Source of the DNA: Alteribacillus sp. YIM 98480
Lineage (GTDB): Bacteria > Bacillota > Bacilli > Bacillales > Marinococcaceae
Length of the DNA stretch: 64,000 nucleotides
NCBI RefSeq assembly: GCF_009765375.1
Contig: NZ_VTOK01000007.1
Location: forward strand, 1-64,000
Direction of reading: 5' to 3'
The number at the start of each line of letters is the position of its first letter. Positions within the stretch are counted from its first letter, which is position 1. This document shows positions 55,523 to 64,000 of the stretch, one piece after another. The position numbers were made by a program, and so were the translations under genes. The notes under the pieces are model-generated. The model saw only the letters and a program-made list of their open reading frames with translations, did no database searches and was not told where the DNA came from.

Positions 55523-55920
55523 AAGGTAAGAAATGATAAATATGTGGCGTTTTTGATGTCTAGCTTCAGCGCCCAGCCGCTCAGGCGCACACGATAAAGA
55601 GGAACTTTTGCTAAAACCGCGAACGTCCTGTCGCAACGCAAAAGTCAACACCTCCTGTGCAAGCCAGTTCAGCGTTGTCACAGGACGTCCTTCCACACGA
55701 TGTGGTGATTTCTACGTTGCACACTCGTCGCCAAAACGCCACGTCCTGTGGCATTGGCGACATTCGCACATCCTATACGTCGACGTGTGCGATCTTAGTA
55801 GAAGTTCATTAAAATAAGCTGAACGTCTGATGTCTTCCCTTTCGACTCCGGGCCGCAGGCGATCCTGCGCGAAAGCTCCAGAACCTGTCGGTGCTGACCA
55901 GGGCGCTTGCGCTTTTCTTA
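55523..55920. repeat. Dispersed 0.4 kb repeat, copy C
   Basis: About 400 bp, nearly the same as copy A over its whole length, from AAGGTAAGAAATGATAAA to GGCGCTTGCGCTTTTCTTA. The middle block with the GGCGAC/GTCGCC palindrome, absent from copy B, is present. It lies between ytzE and cysK in the same orientation as the others. Confidence 0.87.
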
Positions 55921-55977
55921 TGAAATGTAACTGTTCCTATGAGATAATGAAGGAGAGTATGTCTTAGCTGGTCATAT

Positions 55978-56013
55978 CAAAACAGCCGTCTCATGCCTGT
56001 TGAGACAGCTGTA
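55978..56013 (-). terminator. cysK terminator
   Basis: On the minus strand ACAGCTGTCTCA pairs with TGAGACGGCTGT (one mismatch), followed by TTTTGATA. It ends 8 nt after the cysK stop. Confidence 0.75.
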
Positions 56014-56023
56014 TTGGCTTGTT

Positions 56024-56965
56024 CTATTGTTCACTTTCAAAGTCAAAAAGGTCGGTCGATAGATAACGTTCGCCGGTATCACAGGCAATGGCTACTACAG
56101 CTTCGCTAGGTGACATGTGTTTGGCTGTTTCCATTGCCGCAAAGCAAGCTGCACCAGATGAAGGACCGACCAAAATCCCTTCCTCTCTTGCCAGACCGCG
56201 TGTAGCTTCATAAGCATCTTCGTCCGTGATTTTATAAATCTTATTGTAGACATCTTGATTTAATACAGGTGGAATAAAACCTGGACTTGTTCCAACCAGT
56301 TTATGCGGGCCGGGCTTTCCGCCTGACAGTACAGGAGATCCATATGGCTCTACTACAAATACAGGAAGATTTGGATAATACTTTTTAAGTTCTTCCCCGG
56401 TTCCGGTAACGGTTCCGCCTGTCCCTGAGGCTGCAACAAAAGCACCAAGCGGTTTGCCGATCTCATCCATTGCTTCTTTAATTTCTAAAGCGGTCGTCTT
56501 ACGGTGCGCGTCAGGGTTTGCTTCATTTTCAAATTGCATCGGCATAAAGCTGTTTGGAATTTCTTTTACAAGTTCATGAGCACGTTCAATGGCCCCGGGC
56601 ATTTTTTTATTTCCAGGTGTAAGTTCTACTTCTGCTCCGTACGCTTTAAGTAAATTAATTCTTTCGTTTGACATGGAATCTGGCATGACTAAGATGGAGC
56701 GGTAGCCGCGAGCAGATGCGTTCATAGCCAGTCCAATTCCCGTGTTTCCGGAGGTTGGTTCGATGATGACAGATTCTGGAGTGAGCTGGCCTTCTTTTTC
56801 GGCTTGAACAATCATATTTTTGGCTGCTCTATCTTTGACACTGCCGCTGGGGTTTTGAAATTCTAATTTAAGATAAACGGCTGCTCCATTTGGATCAGGG
56901 AGACGATTTAATTTTACTAGTGGCGTTTGTCCTACAAGATCTGACATATTATTTACTACTTGCAT
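56024..56965 (-). CDS. cysK: Cysteine synthase A (O-acetylserine sulfhydrylase)
   Basis: A 313-residue PLP enzyme that makes cysteine from O-acetylserine and sulfide. The PLP lysine is in PSGSVKDRAAKNM (about residue 42), the substrate loop is PTSGNTGIGLAM, and the phosphate loop GTGGTVTGTGEELK. Length is normal. ATG at 56965 follows AAAGGAAG. In B. subtilis the paralogue ytkP holds a similar place, so this may be the ytkP orthologue rather than the main cysK. Confidence 0.9.
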   Translation of the reverse strand: MQVVNNMSDLVGQTPLVKLNRLPDPNGAAVYLKLEFQNPSGSVKDRAAKNMIVQAEKEGQLTPESVIIEPTSGNTGIGLAMNASARGYRSILVMPDSMSNERINLLKAYGAEVELTPGNKKMPGAIERAHELVKEIPNSFMPMQFENEANPDAHRKTTALEIKEAMDEIGKPLGAFVAASGTGGTVTGTGEELKKYYPNLPVFVVEPYGSPVLSGGKPGPHKLVGTSPGFIPPVLNQDVYNKIYKITDEDAYEATRGLAREEGILVGPSSGAACFAAMETAKHMSPSEAVVAIACDTGERYLSTDLFDFESEQ

Positions 56966-57182
56966 ATATGGTCACTTCCTTTATTTATTCCTAATCACTT
57001 TTAAATTTTATCTTAACACACGTATTTTTAGACTGTTAGCAAAGGGTAAAAATTTATAGGGAAACAGTACAAGCAAAACGGCTGCATCTGTTCAATTTTT
57101 TAGCAAAGTGTTTCAACATTAGATAGAATGGAATTGGTAAACGTGTAAAAGGAAACAATAACTCAAAAAAGGAAGGGATATT

Positions 57183-57749
57183 GTGGCACTTAACCCTCAT
57201 TATTTTATTGCACTTCTTCTGCCGCAGGAGATAAAAGATCATATAGATGCTTGGAAAAAAGAAGTCAAACATGAGCTTCCTTTTAAAAAATGGGTACATC
57301 CTGCCGATTATCATATCACTCTCTTTTTCTTAGGTGGTGCTAATAACAGGCAGATTCAGAAAGTGTCGGAAAACATGGAACACCTTTCCTTAAACCATTC
57401 ATGTTTTTCCTTGGATATTACAGAAGCCGGCTGGTTTGGTAAACCTGCTGAACCACGTATTTTTTGGATCGGAGCAGAGGGTCCCCATGCATTATATCAC
57501 TTACAAAGAGACGTTTCTAATGATTGTGATGCGATTGGTTTTGCGTCAGAAAAACGGCCATACAAGCCCCACATCACGGTAGCAAGAAAATGGAACAGTA
57601 AAGAATCATTTCAACATACAGTAAAACGGTTGTCTTCTATACCAGCCGTTTCTTGGACCGCCAAAGAATTTGTTATCTATAGAACTCATTTAGACCGCTT
57701 ACCAAAATACGAAAGAGTGGAAACATTTACACTGAGAGCCGATAAATAA
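57183..57749 (+). CDS. thpR: RNA 2',3'-cyclic phosphodiesterase ThpR (YtlP)
   Basis: A 188-residue 2H phosphoesterase. The two HxT motifs are YHITLFFLGG (about residue 45) and PHITVARKW (about 129). FIALLLPQEIKDHI opens the protein as in the 2'-5' RNA ligase-like family. It opens RNA 2',3'-cyclic phosphates. The start is GTG at 57183 after AAAAGGAAGGG. Divergent from cysK. Confidence 0.9.
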   Translation: MALNPHYFIALLLPQEIKDHIDAWKKEVKHELPFKKWVHPADYHITLFFLGGANNRQIQKVSENMEHLSLNHSCFSLDITEAGWFGKPAEPRIFWIGAEGPHALYHLQRDVSNDCDAIGFASEKRPYKPHITVARKWNSKESFQHTVKRLSSIPAVSWTAKEFVIYRTHLDRLPKYERVETFTLRADK

Positions 57750-57792
57750 AGATAAGGCTTCCTGTGTTTCCTTAAGGAGTGGAGACCAAAAA

Positions 57793-58158
57793 ATGGATGT
57801 CATTCGAATAATTATGCACATTATGATATTATACTTTTTTTATTATGCAGGTGTGTGGATTCAAGAATGGTTTAATCTAGTGATACCAGGCAGTATTATT
57901 GGCATGCTTTTGTTATTGAGCCTGTTTTATACAAAACTGATTAAACCAAAATGGATAGCGATGGGAACGAGTTTGGTGCTGTCACATATGCCGTTATTGT
58001 TTTTACCAGTTACGGCAGGAACGATTGTATACTTAGAATTATTTTCTGGGTCTGGTTTATGGCTTGTAGCCATTGCTTTTACCAGCACGCTGTTTGTGAT
58101 GGCTGTTTCTGGAATGACTGCACAGATTTTTGCAAAAAGGAGGGAACAGCATGACTGA
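57793..58158 (+). CDS. CidA/LrgA-family holin-like protein
   Basis: A 121-residue protein with four membrane segments. NLVIPGSIIGMLLLLSLFYTKL and SHMPLLFLPVTAGTIVYLEL are family blocks. LrgA/CidA proteins have been linked to autolysis control; in B. subtilis related pairs (PftAB) move pyruvate. The next gene starts 8 nt before this stop, so the pair is coupled. Confidence 0.9.
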   Translation: MDVIRIIMHIMILYFFYYAGVWIQEWFNLVIPGSIIGMLLLLSLFYTKLIKPKWIAMGTSLVLSHMPLLFLPVTAGTIVYLELFSGSGLWLVAIAFTSTLFVMAVSGMTAQIFAKRREQHD

Positions 58159-58840
58159 TTGGGCAGCTGCAATATTGGCTGCAGCAGGTACAGTATTGGT
58201 TTATATTGGCGCACGTAAGTTTTATCAGCGTTTTTCTTATCCCATTACGCTCCCTATTGTGACTGGAACGGTTGTTATTATTGTGGTTTTACTGGGTACT
58301 GGGATTTCTTATGATACATACATGCTGGGCGGCAGATGGATCGAGCACTTGCTGGGACCTGCGGTGGTCGCGCTTGCTTATCCTTTATATAAACAAAGAA
58401 AAATGTTAAAAATGTATTTTTTTCCTCTTCTTGTTAGCGTAACTGTTGGCGCATTTGCCGGGGTACTATCTGGATATTATTTATCCCGGCTCGCGGGAGT
58501 TGAGCAAGCACTTATCGCATCGGTGCTGCCTAAATCTGTTACTACGCCCGTCGCTATGGAGGTAGCCGCGTCAATAGGAGGGCCGCCTCCACTTGCCGCT
58601 GTTTTTGTAATGGTAGCAGGTATTGGGGGCGTAGTGACCGCTCCTTATCTTTTTAAATGCTGCAAAATCAATCATGTTCTTGCTAAAGGTATAGGCATAG
58701 GAAGTGCCTCTCATGCAATAGGCACAGCCAAAGCTCTGGAAAATAGTGAAATAGAAGGTGCGGCCAGTTCTGTGGCAATGACACTAAGTGCCGTGATAGT
58801 CTCCATCATTATTCCATTGCTGGCACTTCTATTTTTCTAA
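58151..58840 (+). CDS. LrgB/CidB-family membrane protein
   Basis: A 229-residue membrane protein, partner of the upstream LrgA-like protein. SVLPKSVTTPVAMEVAASIGGPPPLAAVFV and GSASHAIGTAKALENSE are the LrgB signatures. ATG at 58151 follows AAAGGAGG; the frame is open to 58130 but without a ribosome site. Transport of pyruvate or a role in cell lysis are the alternatives. No LytST-type regulator genes are adjacent. Confidence 0.92.
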   Translation: MTDWAAAILAAAGTVLVYIGARKFYQRFSYPITLPIVTGTVVIIVVLLGTGISYDTYMLGGRWIEHLLGPAVVALAYPLYKQRKMLKMYFFPLLVSVTVGAFAGVLSGYYLSRLAGVEQALIASVLPKSVTTPVAMEVAASIGGPPPLAAVFVMVAGIGGVVTAPYLFKCCKINHVLAKGIGIGSASHAIGTAKALENSEIEGAASSVAMTLSAVIVSIIIPLLALLFF

Positions 58841-58871
58841 AAAACTCTTAAACTGGAAAAGGGGTGAAGAA

Positions 58872-59819
58872 GTGGCCCATTTACTAAAAGTAGAAGATTA
58901 TACGTCAAGATATCAACATGATATTCAGAGGTATCCAAGTCAATTTACACGTTTAAAAAAAGAACGCTGGCTCCATATTAAAAAAGAATGGATACGAGTG
59001 AATCGACGGGAAAAAGGAAATGAATACGGTGAGTTTGATAATTGGTTTGAGGAAGCTGATAACGGTTTTTTTGCAGCTGCCCTCCACCGGCTGAAGCATT
59101 TGTCTGGAAAAAATCGAATACAAGAGGAAATCGTAGAGGAAGAAAGAGAAGGTCCTGCTGCTTTTTATAAAGGGAAATCGATGGAAGAGTTAAAAGAAAT
59201 ATTTTACGAGGATCTGTTTCAGGCTCAGCTGCAGTGGGCGAGCTCATCTCTTTTTGAAGAATCCAGGATGAATCCAAAATATAAATACGACCAGAAGCTG
59301 CGCTATTTTTTGCGTGAATTTCCTGATAACTATTTGGTATTGTACTATCCTGTTTTCTCCATTGGCAAAGCTCCTGTGGAAATGGATATTATTTTAATCA
59401 GCCCGACAGATGTTTATTTCATCACCACTTTAGAGGGAAAACAAACTAGTGTATTTGAAACATCTTCAGGAAGATTTTGGAACGAGTATGTAGACGGAAG
59501 CCGAAACAGACGAGTAAGTCCCGTAATACCTTTGAACCGCATGACTGCTATCGCTCGAGACATCTTACAAAATAAAAATCTCAACATGAAATTGAACCGA
59601 GTCGTGTTAACTCCAGCAGCGATTATAGATCACCGTGCAGCTGGAATGAAAGTAGAAATGGTCGATAAAAGAAACCATGAGGAATGGCTGGAGAAAATGA
59701 AAAGGCATCCGTCGCCAGTAAAAAAAAATCAGCTTGAGACAGCTGATTTACTGTTGCAGCATACGGTAACGACTTCTTTTCGGCGCAAAGATTTGTTTGA
59801 TAACAATGAAGAAATTTAG
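58872..59819 (+). CDS. ytlQ: Conserved protein YtlQ-like, possible NERD-type domain
   Basis: A 315-residue soluble protein with a charged helical N-terminal half (QRYPSQFTRLKKERWLHIKK) and a C-terminal part, LREFPDNYLVLYYPVF to MDIILISPTDVYFITTLEGK, that looks like the nuclease-related (NERD) core with E-x-D-hydrophobic strands. The order after ytlP suggests the B. subtilis YtlQ orthologue. Function unknown. The start is GTG at 58872 after AAAAGGGGTGA. Confidence 0.7.
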   Translation: MAHLLKVEDYTSRYQHDIQRYPSQFTRLKKERWLHIKKEWIRVNRREKGNEYGEFDNWFEEADNGFFAAALHRLKHLSGKNRIQEEIVEEEREGPAAFYKGKSMEELKEIFYEDLFQAQLQWASSSLFEESRMNPKYKYDQKLRYFLREFPDNYLVLYYPVFSIGKAPVEMDIILISPTDVYFITTLEGKQTSVFETSSGRFWNEYVDGSRNRRVSPVIPLNRMTAIARDILQNKNLNMKLNRVVLTPAAIIDHRAAGMKVEMVDKRNHEEWLEKMKRHPSPVKKNQLETADLLLQHTVTTSFRRKDLFDNNEEI

Positions 59820-59852
59820 CCCTGCAAACGGAATAAGAGAGCAGGGCTGTTA
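59818..59852. terminator. Hairpin between ytlQ-like gene and purU
   Basis: AGCCCTGC (59818-59825) pairs with GCAGGGCT (59841-59848). The left arm overlaps the stop codon; the T-run is short. Confidence 0.6.
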
Positions 59853-59896
59853 TCCAATATGAAGCTGTTCATCACTTGAATCTTGGGCATGTTCTT

Positions 59897-60769
59897 CTAG
59901 TTAAATACAATCGTTTTGTTTTTATAAACGAGGACTTTGTCGTTTATATGCCATTCTACAGCTCTAGCCAAAGCTATTTTTTCTACGTTACGGCCGGCTA
60001 TTTTTAAATCATTCGTGTCGTAACGGTGGTTGACGCGAAGAACTTCTTGTTCAATGATTGGTCCTTCATCCAAATCATTCGTCACGTAATGAGCAGTAGC
60101 TCCAATTAATTTCACCCCGCGTTCAAATGCTTTTTTATAGGGATTGGCCCCAATAAAAGCAGGCAAAAAAGAGTGATGAATATTAATAATTCGATGTTCA
60201 AATGATTTTACAAAATCTGGTGAGAGAATTTGCATATAACGTGCCAGAACAATGAAATCAATATGATAATCTCTTAACAAAGATGCAGCGTCCGCTTCTG
60301 CTTTTTGTTTTGTTTCTTTAGAGACGGGAATATAATGAAAGGAAATGCCATAACTTTCAACGATGTCTCTTAAATCCTCGTGATTGCTGATGACCACAGG
60401 AATTTCGACATCTAATTCACCGGAGCGCCAGCGCCAAAGCAGTTCAAGTAAACAATGATCTTCTTTTGATACAAACATAGCCATTTTTTTTGTTTTTCGT
60501 TCGCTCTCTAACCGCCAGCTGATTCCAAAATGTTCTGCGATAGCGGGAAACTCTTTTTCTACCGTGGAAAAACGTTCATCAAATGAAGACAGGTCAAATT
60601 CAATACGCATAAAGAACATACCGCCTTCAGGGTCCGTACTATACTGATCTGATTGAACAATATTAGCACCTTTTTGATGTAAAAAATCAGATACGGCTGC
60701 GACTATTCCGGGTTGGTCAGAACAAGATATAAGCAGTCTTGCCCGATTTAATGTTTTCGTACGTTTCAT
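59897..60769 (-). CDS. purU: Formyltetrahydrofolate deformylase
   Basis: A 290-residue enzyme that hydrolyses 10-formyl-THF to formate and THF. An N-terminal ACT domain (ARLLISCSDQPGIVAAVSDF) is followed by the formyltransferase fold: FIVLARYMQILSPDFV, INIHHSFLPAFIGANPYKKA, and the catalytic aspartate in VTNDLDEGPIIEQE. ATG at 60769 follows GGAGGAA; 38 upstream codons in frame are non-conserved. Confidence 0.93.
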   Translation of the reverse strand: MKRTKTLNRARLLISCSDQPGIVAAVSDFLHQKGANIVQSDQYSTDPEGGMFFMRIEFDLSSFDERFSTVEKEFPAIAEHFGISWRLESERKTKKMAMFVSKEDHCLLELLWRWRSGELDVEIPVVISNHEDLRDIVESYGISFHYIPVSKETKQKAEADAASLLRDYHIDFIVLARYMQILSPDFVKSFEHRIINIHHSFLPAFIGANPYKKAFERGVKLIGATAHYVTNDLDEGPIIEQEVLRVNHRYDTNDLKIAGRNVEKIALARAVEWHINDKVLVYKNKTIVFN

Positions 60770-60862
60770 TGTAAGTTTCCTCCGATTTCTTAACGTAGTC
60801 TTCATATAATTGCACGCCGCAACTTTCATAAGATTGCTCGGCGTATGTAGGTAAAGGGAGAA

Positions 60863-60880
60863 TCCTCTAACCCTAGAGGA
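60863..60880. repeat. Perfect palindrome between purU and amyX
   Basis: TCCTCTA and TAGAGGA around ACCC, about 94 nt upstream of purU and 80 nt upstream of amyX. It could be an operator for either divergent gene or a leader hairpin of purU; a second hairpin (CGCCG/CGGCG, 60815-60845) lies nearer purU. Confidence 0.5.
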
Positions 60881-60959
60881 CAACGGAATTAACTATATCA
60901 CTACTTAGCAAGAAAAAAAAGATGTTCACTCATAAATATTCGGATGCTGGAGGCTGGAG

Positions 60960-63110
60960 ATGGAACCAAAAGGGAGCACACTAGTAGCTTGGATGGAAGA
61001 TTTATATACTGCTAAAGTCAAAGGGCCTGTTACACCGTCTATAAACGAATGGAAAATCATAAGAAAAGAAAAGGACAAAGAAGCAGATATTGTCACCACT
61101 TCCACTTTTTCTGATGGAGTTTTAATTTTTCAAGTAGAAAAACCGTTTTTAGCTGGAAAACGGTATGAGGTGAGGGGTCCTGCCAAACAATCTGCTCATT
61201 TACTATCAGGAAAAGCGGTTCGCTCGCCTTTGTTTGATGAATTGTATGCTTACAGCGGAACCGATTTAGGCGCTGTCTGCACAGATAATTCAGCTCATTT
61301 TGCAGTCTGGGCGCCGACAGCAGAAGAAGTAAGGCTAATCATTTATGAACCAGCCAAAACCAATGCAAAAGATTCCATTCCAATGCAGCGCTCGGAAAGA
61401 GGAGTGTGGCGGATAAAATTACCTGGCTGTCAACACGGACTTCGTTACACTTATAAAGTTTTTGTTAACGGAATGTGGCAGGAGTCATTGGATCCATATG
61501 CTTCATCATCCACTCTTAACGGCCAGCATTCAGTAGTTATAAATTGGGAGAAATTAGAGGATGAAACAAGAAACCCTGTTCAGCCGCCTCCCATGGTCCG
61601 AAAAACAGACGCCATTATTTATGAGGTGCATGTGCGGGATTTTACGGCTCATTTACACAGCGGGGTCAGAGACAAGGGAAAATATTTAGGTTGGACGGAG
61701 AAAGGAAAGACTCCTGAAGGATTTTCGACAACGATTCCCTATTTAAAAGAAATGGGAGTAACTCACATTCAGCTTCTTCCTGTCCAAGATTTTGGCAGTG
61801 TTGATGAATTAAAGGATTCTCCTGTTTACAATTGGGGATATGATCCCATTCAGCATTTTGTACCGGAAGGAAGTTATGCTGTAAATAAGAGTCATCCGGA
61901 AGCGAGAATTATTGAACTCCGTCAATTAATAGATACACTTCATCGTGAAGGATTCAGGGTCGTATTGGATGTAGTATTTAATCATTTTTATATAAGAGAA
62001 AGTGCTTCGCTAGAAAAACTTGTCCCGGGTTATTATTTTCGCTATGGAAATGATGACCTTCCATCTAATGGTACAGGGGTGGGAAACGATACAGCATCTG
62101 AACGAACAATGATGAAAAAATATATCATAGATTGTTTGCTGCATTGGCTGAACTATTATAAAGTGGATGGTTTTCGATTTGATTTAATGGGAATTCACGA
62201 TGTTCATACAATGAAAGAAGCAGCTTTGACCCTCCATCAGAAAAATCCATCTCTTTTATTATATGGAGAAGGCTGGAATATGCATACGCCTCTTGAGGAA
62301 AATCAAAAAGCTACCATAGAACAAGCTGCACAATTAGGAAAAAAAATAGGATTCTTTAATGATCGCTTTAGAGATGCCGTGAAAGGTGACCTGTCAGGTA
62401 GAAATGGATTTATTCATGCAAATCAACGCTCTGAAAATATAGATAACCTTGCTTTTTATATGAGAGGGTCGATCGATTGGTCTTCAAGACAAAAAGAAGG
62501 TATATTCGTGGATGCTTCACAGACTATTAATTATGTGGAATGTCATGATAATTATACGCTTTGGGATCAACTAAAGCGAAAAGATGGTTTTTCAAAAGAG
62601 GAGCGAATAAAGATGCACCGGTTAGCAACAGCAATGGTGCTTACTGCTCAAGGTATTCCATTTTTACATGCAGGTCAGGAATTTTTCAGGACAAAATTTG
62701 GCGTGGAAAATAGCTATAATGCACCGGTCTGGATCAACCAAATCGATTGGGAAAGGAGGGAACTTTTTCATTCCAACATAGAATATGTGAAAGGTTTAAT
62801 ACAAATCCGTAAACGTTTTGAAGCATTTCGTCTTCAGAAACCAGCGGAAATCAGCAATAGGTTTGAGCAGCTTGAAGCTCCAAAAGATATGTTATTTTTT
62901 AAACTCCACAAAAATCTAAATGAACATGAATCAAAAAATTTGTATGTAATATTCAATGCTTCAAGACAAACCGCAGCAGTTCAATTACCGGATGCTGGAA
63001 GCTATCAAGTAATCGTTGACGATGAAAGAGCTTCTTTGATACCATTAAAAGCGATTCACTCTAATAGGATAGAGGTTAGGCCAATTAGTGCCATGATTTT
63101 ATATAAATAA
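60960..63110 (+). CDS. amyX: Type I pullulanase
   Basis: A 716-residue glycoside hydrolase family 13 enzyme cleaving alpha-1,6 bonds of pullulan and glycogen-like glucans. A CBM48-type domain precedes the barrel (HFAVWAPTAEEVRLIIYE). YNWGYDP (about residue 295) is the pullulanase signature, DGFRFDLMGIHD (about 402) has the nucleophile aspartate, LLYGEGWNM (about 433) the acid glutamate and NYVECHDNYTLWD (about 523) the third acid. No signal peptide, so intracellular, like B. subtilis AmyX. ATG follows GGAGG. Order amyX-ytmP is conserved. Confidence 0.95.
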   Translation: MEPKGSTLVAWMEDLYTAKVKGPVTPSINEWKIIRKEKDKEADIVTTSTFSDGVLIFQVEKPFLAGKRYEVRGPAKQSAHLLSGKAVRSPLFDELYAYSGTDLGAVCTDNSAHFAVWAPTAEEVRLIIYEPAKTNAKDSIPMQRSERGVWRIKLPGCQHGLRYTYKVFVNGMWQESLDPYASSSTLNGQHSVVINWEKLEDETRNPVQPPPMVRKTDAIIYEVHVRDFTAHLHSGVRDKGKYLGWTEKGKTPEGFSTTIPYLKEMGVTHIQLLPVQDFGSVDELKDSPVYNWGYDPIQHFVPEGSYAVNKSHPEARIIELRQLIDTLHREGFRVVLDVVFNHFYIRESASLEKLVPGYYFRYGNDDLPSNGTGVGNDTASERTMMKKYIIDCLLHWLNYYKVDGFRFDLMGIHDVHTMKEAALTLHQKNPSLLLYGEGWNMHTPLEENQKATIEQAAQLGKKIGFFNDRFRDAVKGDLSGRNGFIHANQRSENIDNLAFYMRGSIDWSSRQKEGIFVDASQTINYVECHDNYTLWDQLKRKDGFSKEERIKMHRLATAMVLTAQGIPFLHAGQEFFRTKFGVENSYNAPVWINQIDWERRELFHSNIEYVKGLIQIRKRFEAFRLQKPAEISNRFEQLEAPKDMLFFKLHKNLNEHESKNLYVIFNASRQTAAVQLPDAGSYQVIVDDERASLIPLKAIHSNRIEVRPISAMILYK

Positions 63111-63142
63111 AGCAGAGTCGCTTTTGACAGGCTCTGCTTAGT
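63110..63142 (+). terminator. amyX terminator
   Basis: AAGCAGAG (63110-63117) pairs with CTCTGCTT (63132-63139) just past the stop codon. Confidence 0.7.
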
Positions 63143-63266
63143 TCTACGTTACAATATGAGCCAACTAACTGGGCTGTACGATCCATCATATCATAACCGC
63201 AATTTTGTGAAGGTAGAGAGTATGCTAGAAAACCATTGCGGCAATATAACGGAAAAGGATTACGTC

Positions 63267-64000
63267 ATGAACTATTATGAACATTCTACAAAAACGAGGG
63301 TGAAACTATTGGAATTGCTATTAGGAGAAGATTGGAAGGTTGAACCCGCTGGAGGATCAACGGGTGAAGCTTATATTGCACGGGCAGGAGAAAAAAAGCT
63401 GTTCTTAAAGCGCAATTCCTCTCCTTTTCTTGCAGTGCTTTCTGCAGAAGGGATTGTTCCTAAGCTTTTATGGACAAAACGTTTAGAAAATGGCGATGTA
63501 ATCACCGCTCAGCGTTGGGTGCACGGGCGGGAACTTGGTTCTTCTGATATGGATCGTTCAGACGTTGCACAATTATTGAGTAAGATCCATTGTTCAAGTG
63601 AACTGCTTGATATGTTTAAAAGGATTGGGAATGAGCCTCTTACTCCGACTACTATAACAGAATGTCTGCAAAACCAATTGTTAGCTTCAGGCACCTCGTA
63701 TTCCTTATTACAAGAGGCCGTTGATTATTTGTCGCTGCACCGCCATGAAGTGACTCCGCCTCGTATGGTTGTATGTCATTGTGATATAAATCATAACAAT
63801 TGGATGATTAATTCAAAAAACGAATTATACTTGATTGATTGGGACGGGGCCACTGTCGCAGACCCTGCTTTTGATCTCGGTCTTTTATTGTACGAGTACA
63901 TACCTCGAGAACATTGGGAAAAATGGCTTTATCACTATGGGCTGCCATTGACTCCGGATTTAGAAAAAAGGATGCATTGGTATGTAATTTCTCATGCTTT
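63267..64000 (+). CDS. ytmP: Phosphotransferase YtmP (choline-kinase-like), 3' end outside window
   Basis: The first 244 residues of an aminoglycoside/choline kinase-fold protein. EPAGGSTGEAYIA, KLFLKRNSSPFLAVLSAEGI, the catalytic HCDINHNNW (Asp and Asn, about residue 174) and the metal aspartate in LIDWDGATVADPAFD are all present. It matches B. subtilis YtmP. ATG at 63267 follows AAAAGGA; a TTG at 63309 (MELLLGEDW) after GAGGGTGA fits the family N-terminus just as well. The frame runs off the right edge. Confidence 0.88.
   Translation, partial: MNYYEHSTKTRVKLLELLLGEDWKVEPAGGSTGEAYIARAGEKKLFLKRNSSPFLAVLSAEGIVPKLLWTKRLENGDVITAQRWVHGRELGSSDMDRSDVAQLLSKIHCSSELLDMFKRIGNEPLTPTTITECLQNQLLASGTSYSLLQEAVDYLSLHRHEVTPPRMVVCHCDINHNNWMINSKNELYLIDWDGATVADPAFDLGLLLYEYIPREHWEKWLYHYGLPLTPDLEKRMHWYVISHA

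Noticed and set aside
55385-55696. A 103-codon minus-strand open frame
   Set aside because: Mostly repeat copy C read in the antisense direction; no ribosome site or family match.

Overview
The window comes from a low-GC, spore-forming Bacillaceae bacterium. Gene order from about 28 to 64 kb follows the yt- region of the Bacillus subtilis chromosome: ytkD, ytlD/C/A, ytmA, pckA, metK, ytoA, ytpA/B, ytqB/A, leuS, ytfP, ytgP, rsuA, ytzE, ytlP, amyX, ytmP. A sporulation checkpoint gene (sda), a T-box leader, an S-box riboswitch and strong Gram-positive Shine-Dalgarno sites agree with this. The very acidic spacer after the lipobox of one lipoprotein hints at a halophilic or alkaliphilic relative, but no species can be named. 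There are no rRNA or tRNA genes and no CRISPR array.

Region 1 (1-25.1 kb) is an accessory catabolic island. On the minus strand lie a partial UbiD-type decarboxylase, an orphan TctC-type binding lipoprotein and a TRAP transporter (dctPQM). On the plus strand a probable single operon (7041-14333) encodes a cupin, an amidohydrolase, a metallo-beta-lactamase-fold hydrolase, the three subunits of a molybdenum hydroxylase and a CoxG-like protein. It is followed by a benzoate-CoA-ligase-like enzyme, a second UbiD decarboxylase, a TAXI-type TRAP transporter, a DUF3311/sodium-solute symporter pair and a YerA-like adenine deaminase homologue. Together these suggest uptake, hydroxylation, hydrolysis, CoA activation and decarboxylation of an aromatic or N-heterocyclic acid; the substrate cannot be told. 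The two promoters facing each other around 6.4-7.0 kb carry the same GntR-like palindrome at the start of transcription, suggesting one repressor for import and catabolism. Two direct copies of a 230-240 bp MITE-like repeat flank the TRAP operon.

Region 2 (25.1-27.7 kb) is a junction with decayed insertion sequences (ISL3-like and IS21-like transposase remnants), the small sda gene and a 390 bp dispersed repeat. It probably marks the edge of the island.

Region 3 (27.7-64 kb) is the conserved chromosome: sulfur and amino-acid genes (patB, metK, cysK), gluconeogenesis (pckA), an ABC importer (ytlACD), tRNA modification and charging (ytqA/ytqB, leuS), envelope genes (murJ/ytgP, rodA-like), sesquarterpene synthesis (ytpB) and a pullulanase (amyX). 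Three observations stand out here. A PlcR-like regulator is divergently paired with an unannotated 39-residue secreted peptide ending in FDLPHKH, resembling the PapR signal peptide of the Bacillus cereus group (39.0-39.4 kb). A cluster of six DnaA boxes lies between leuS and ytfP. Dispersed repeats lie at operon edges, where they supply stop codons or protein tails.
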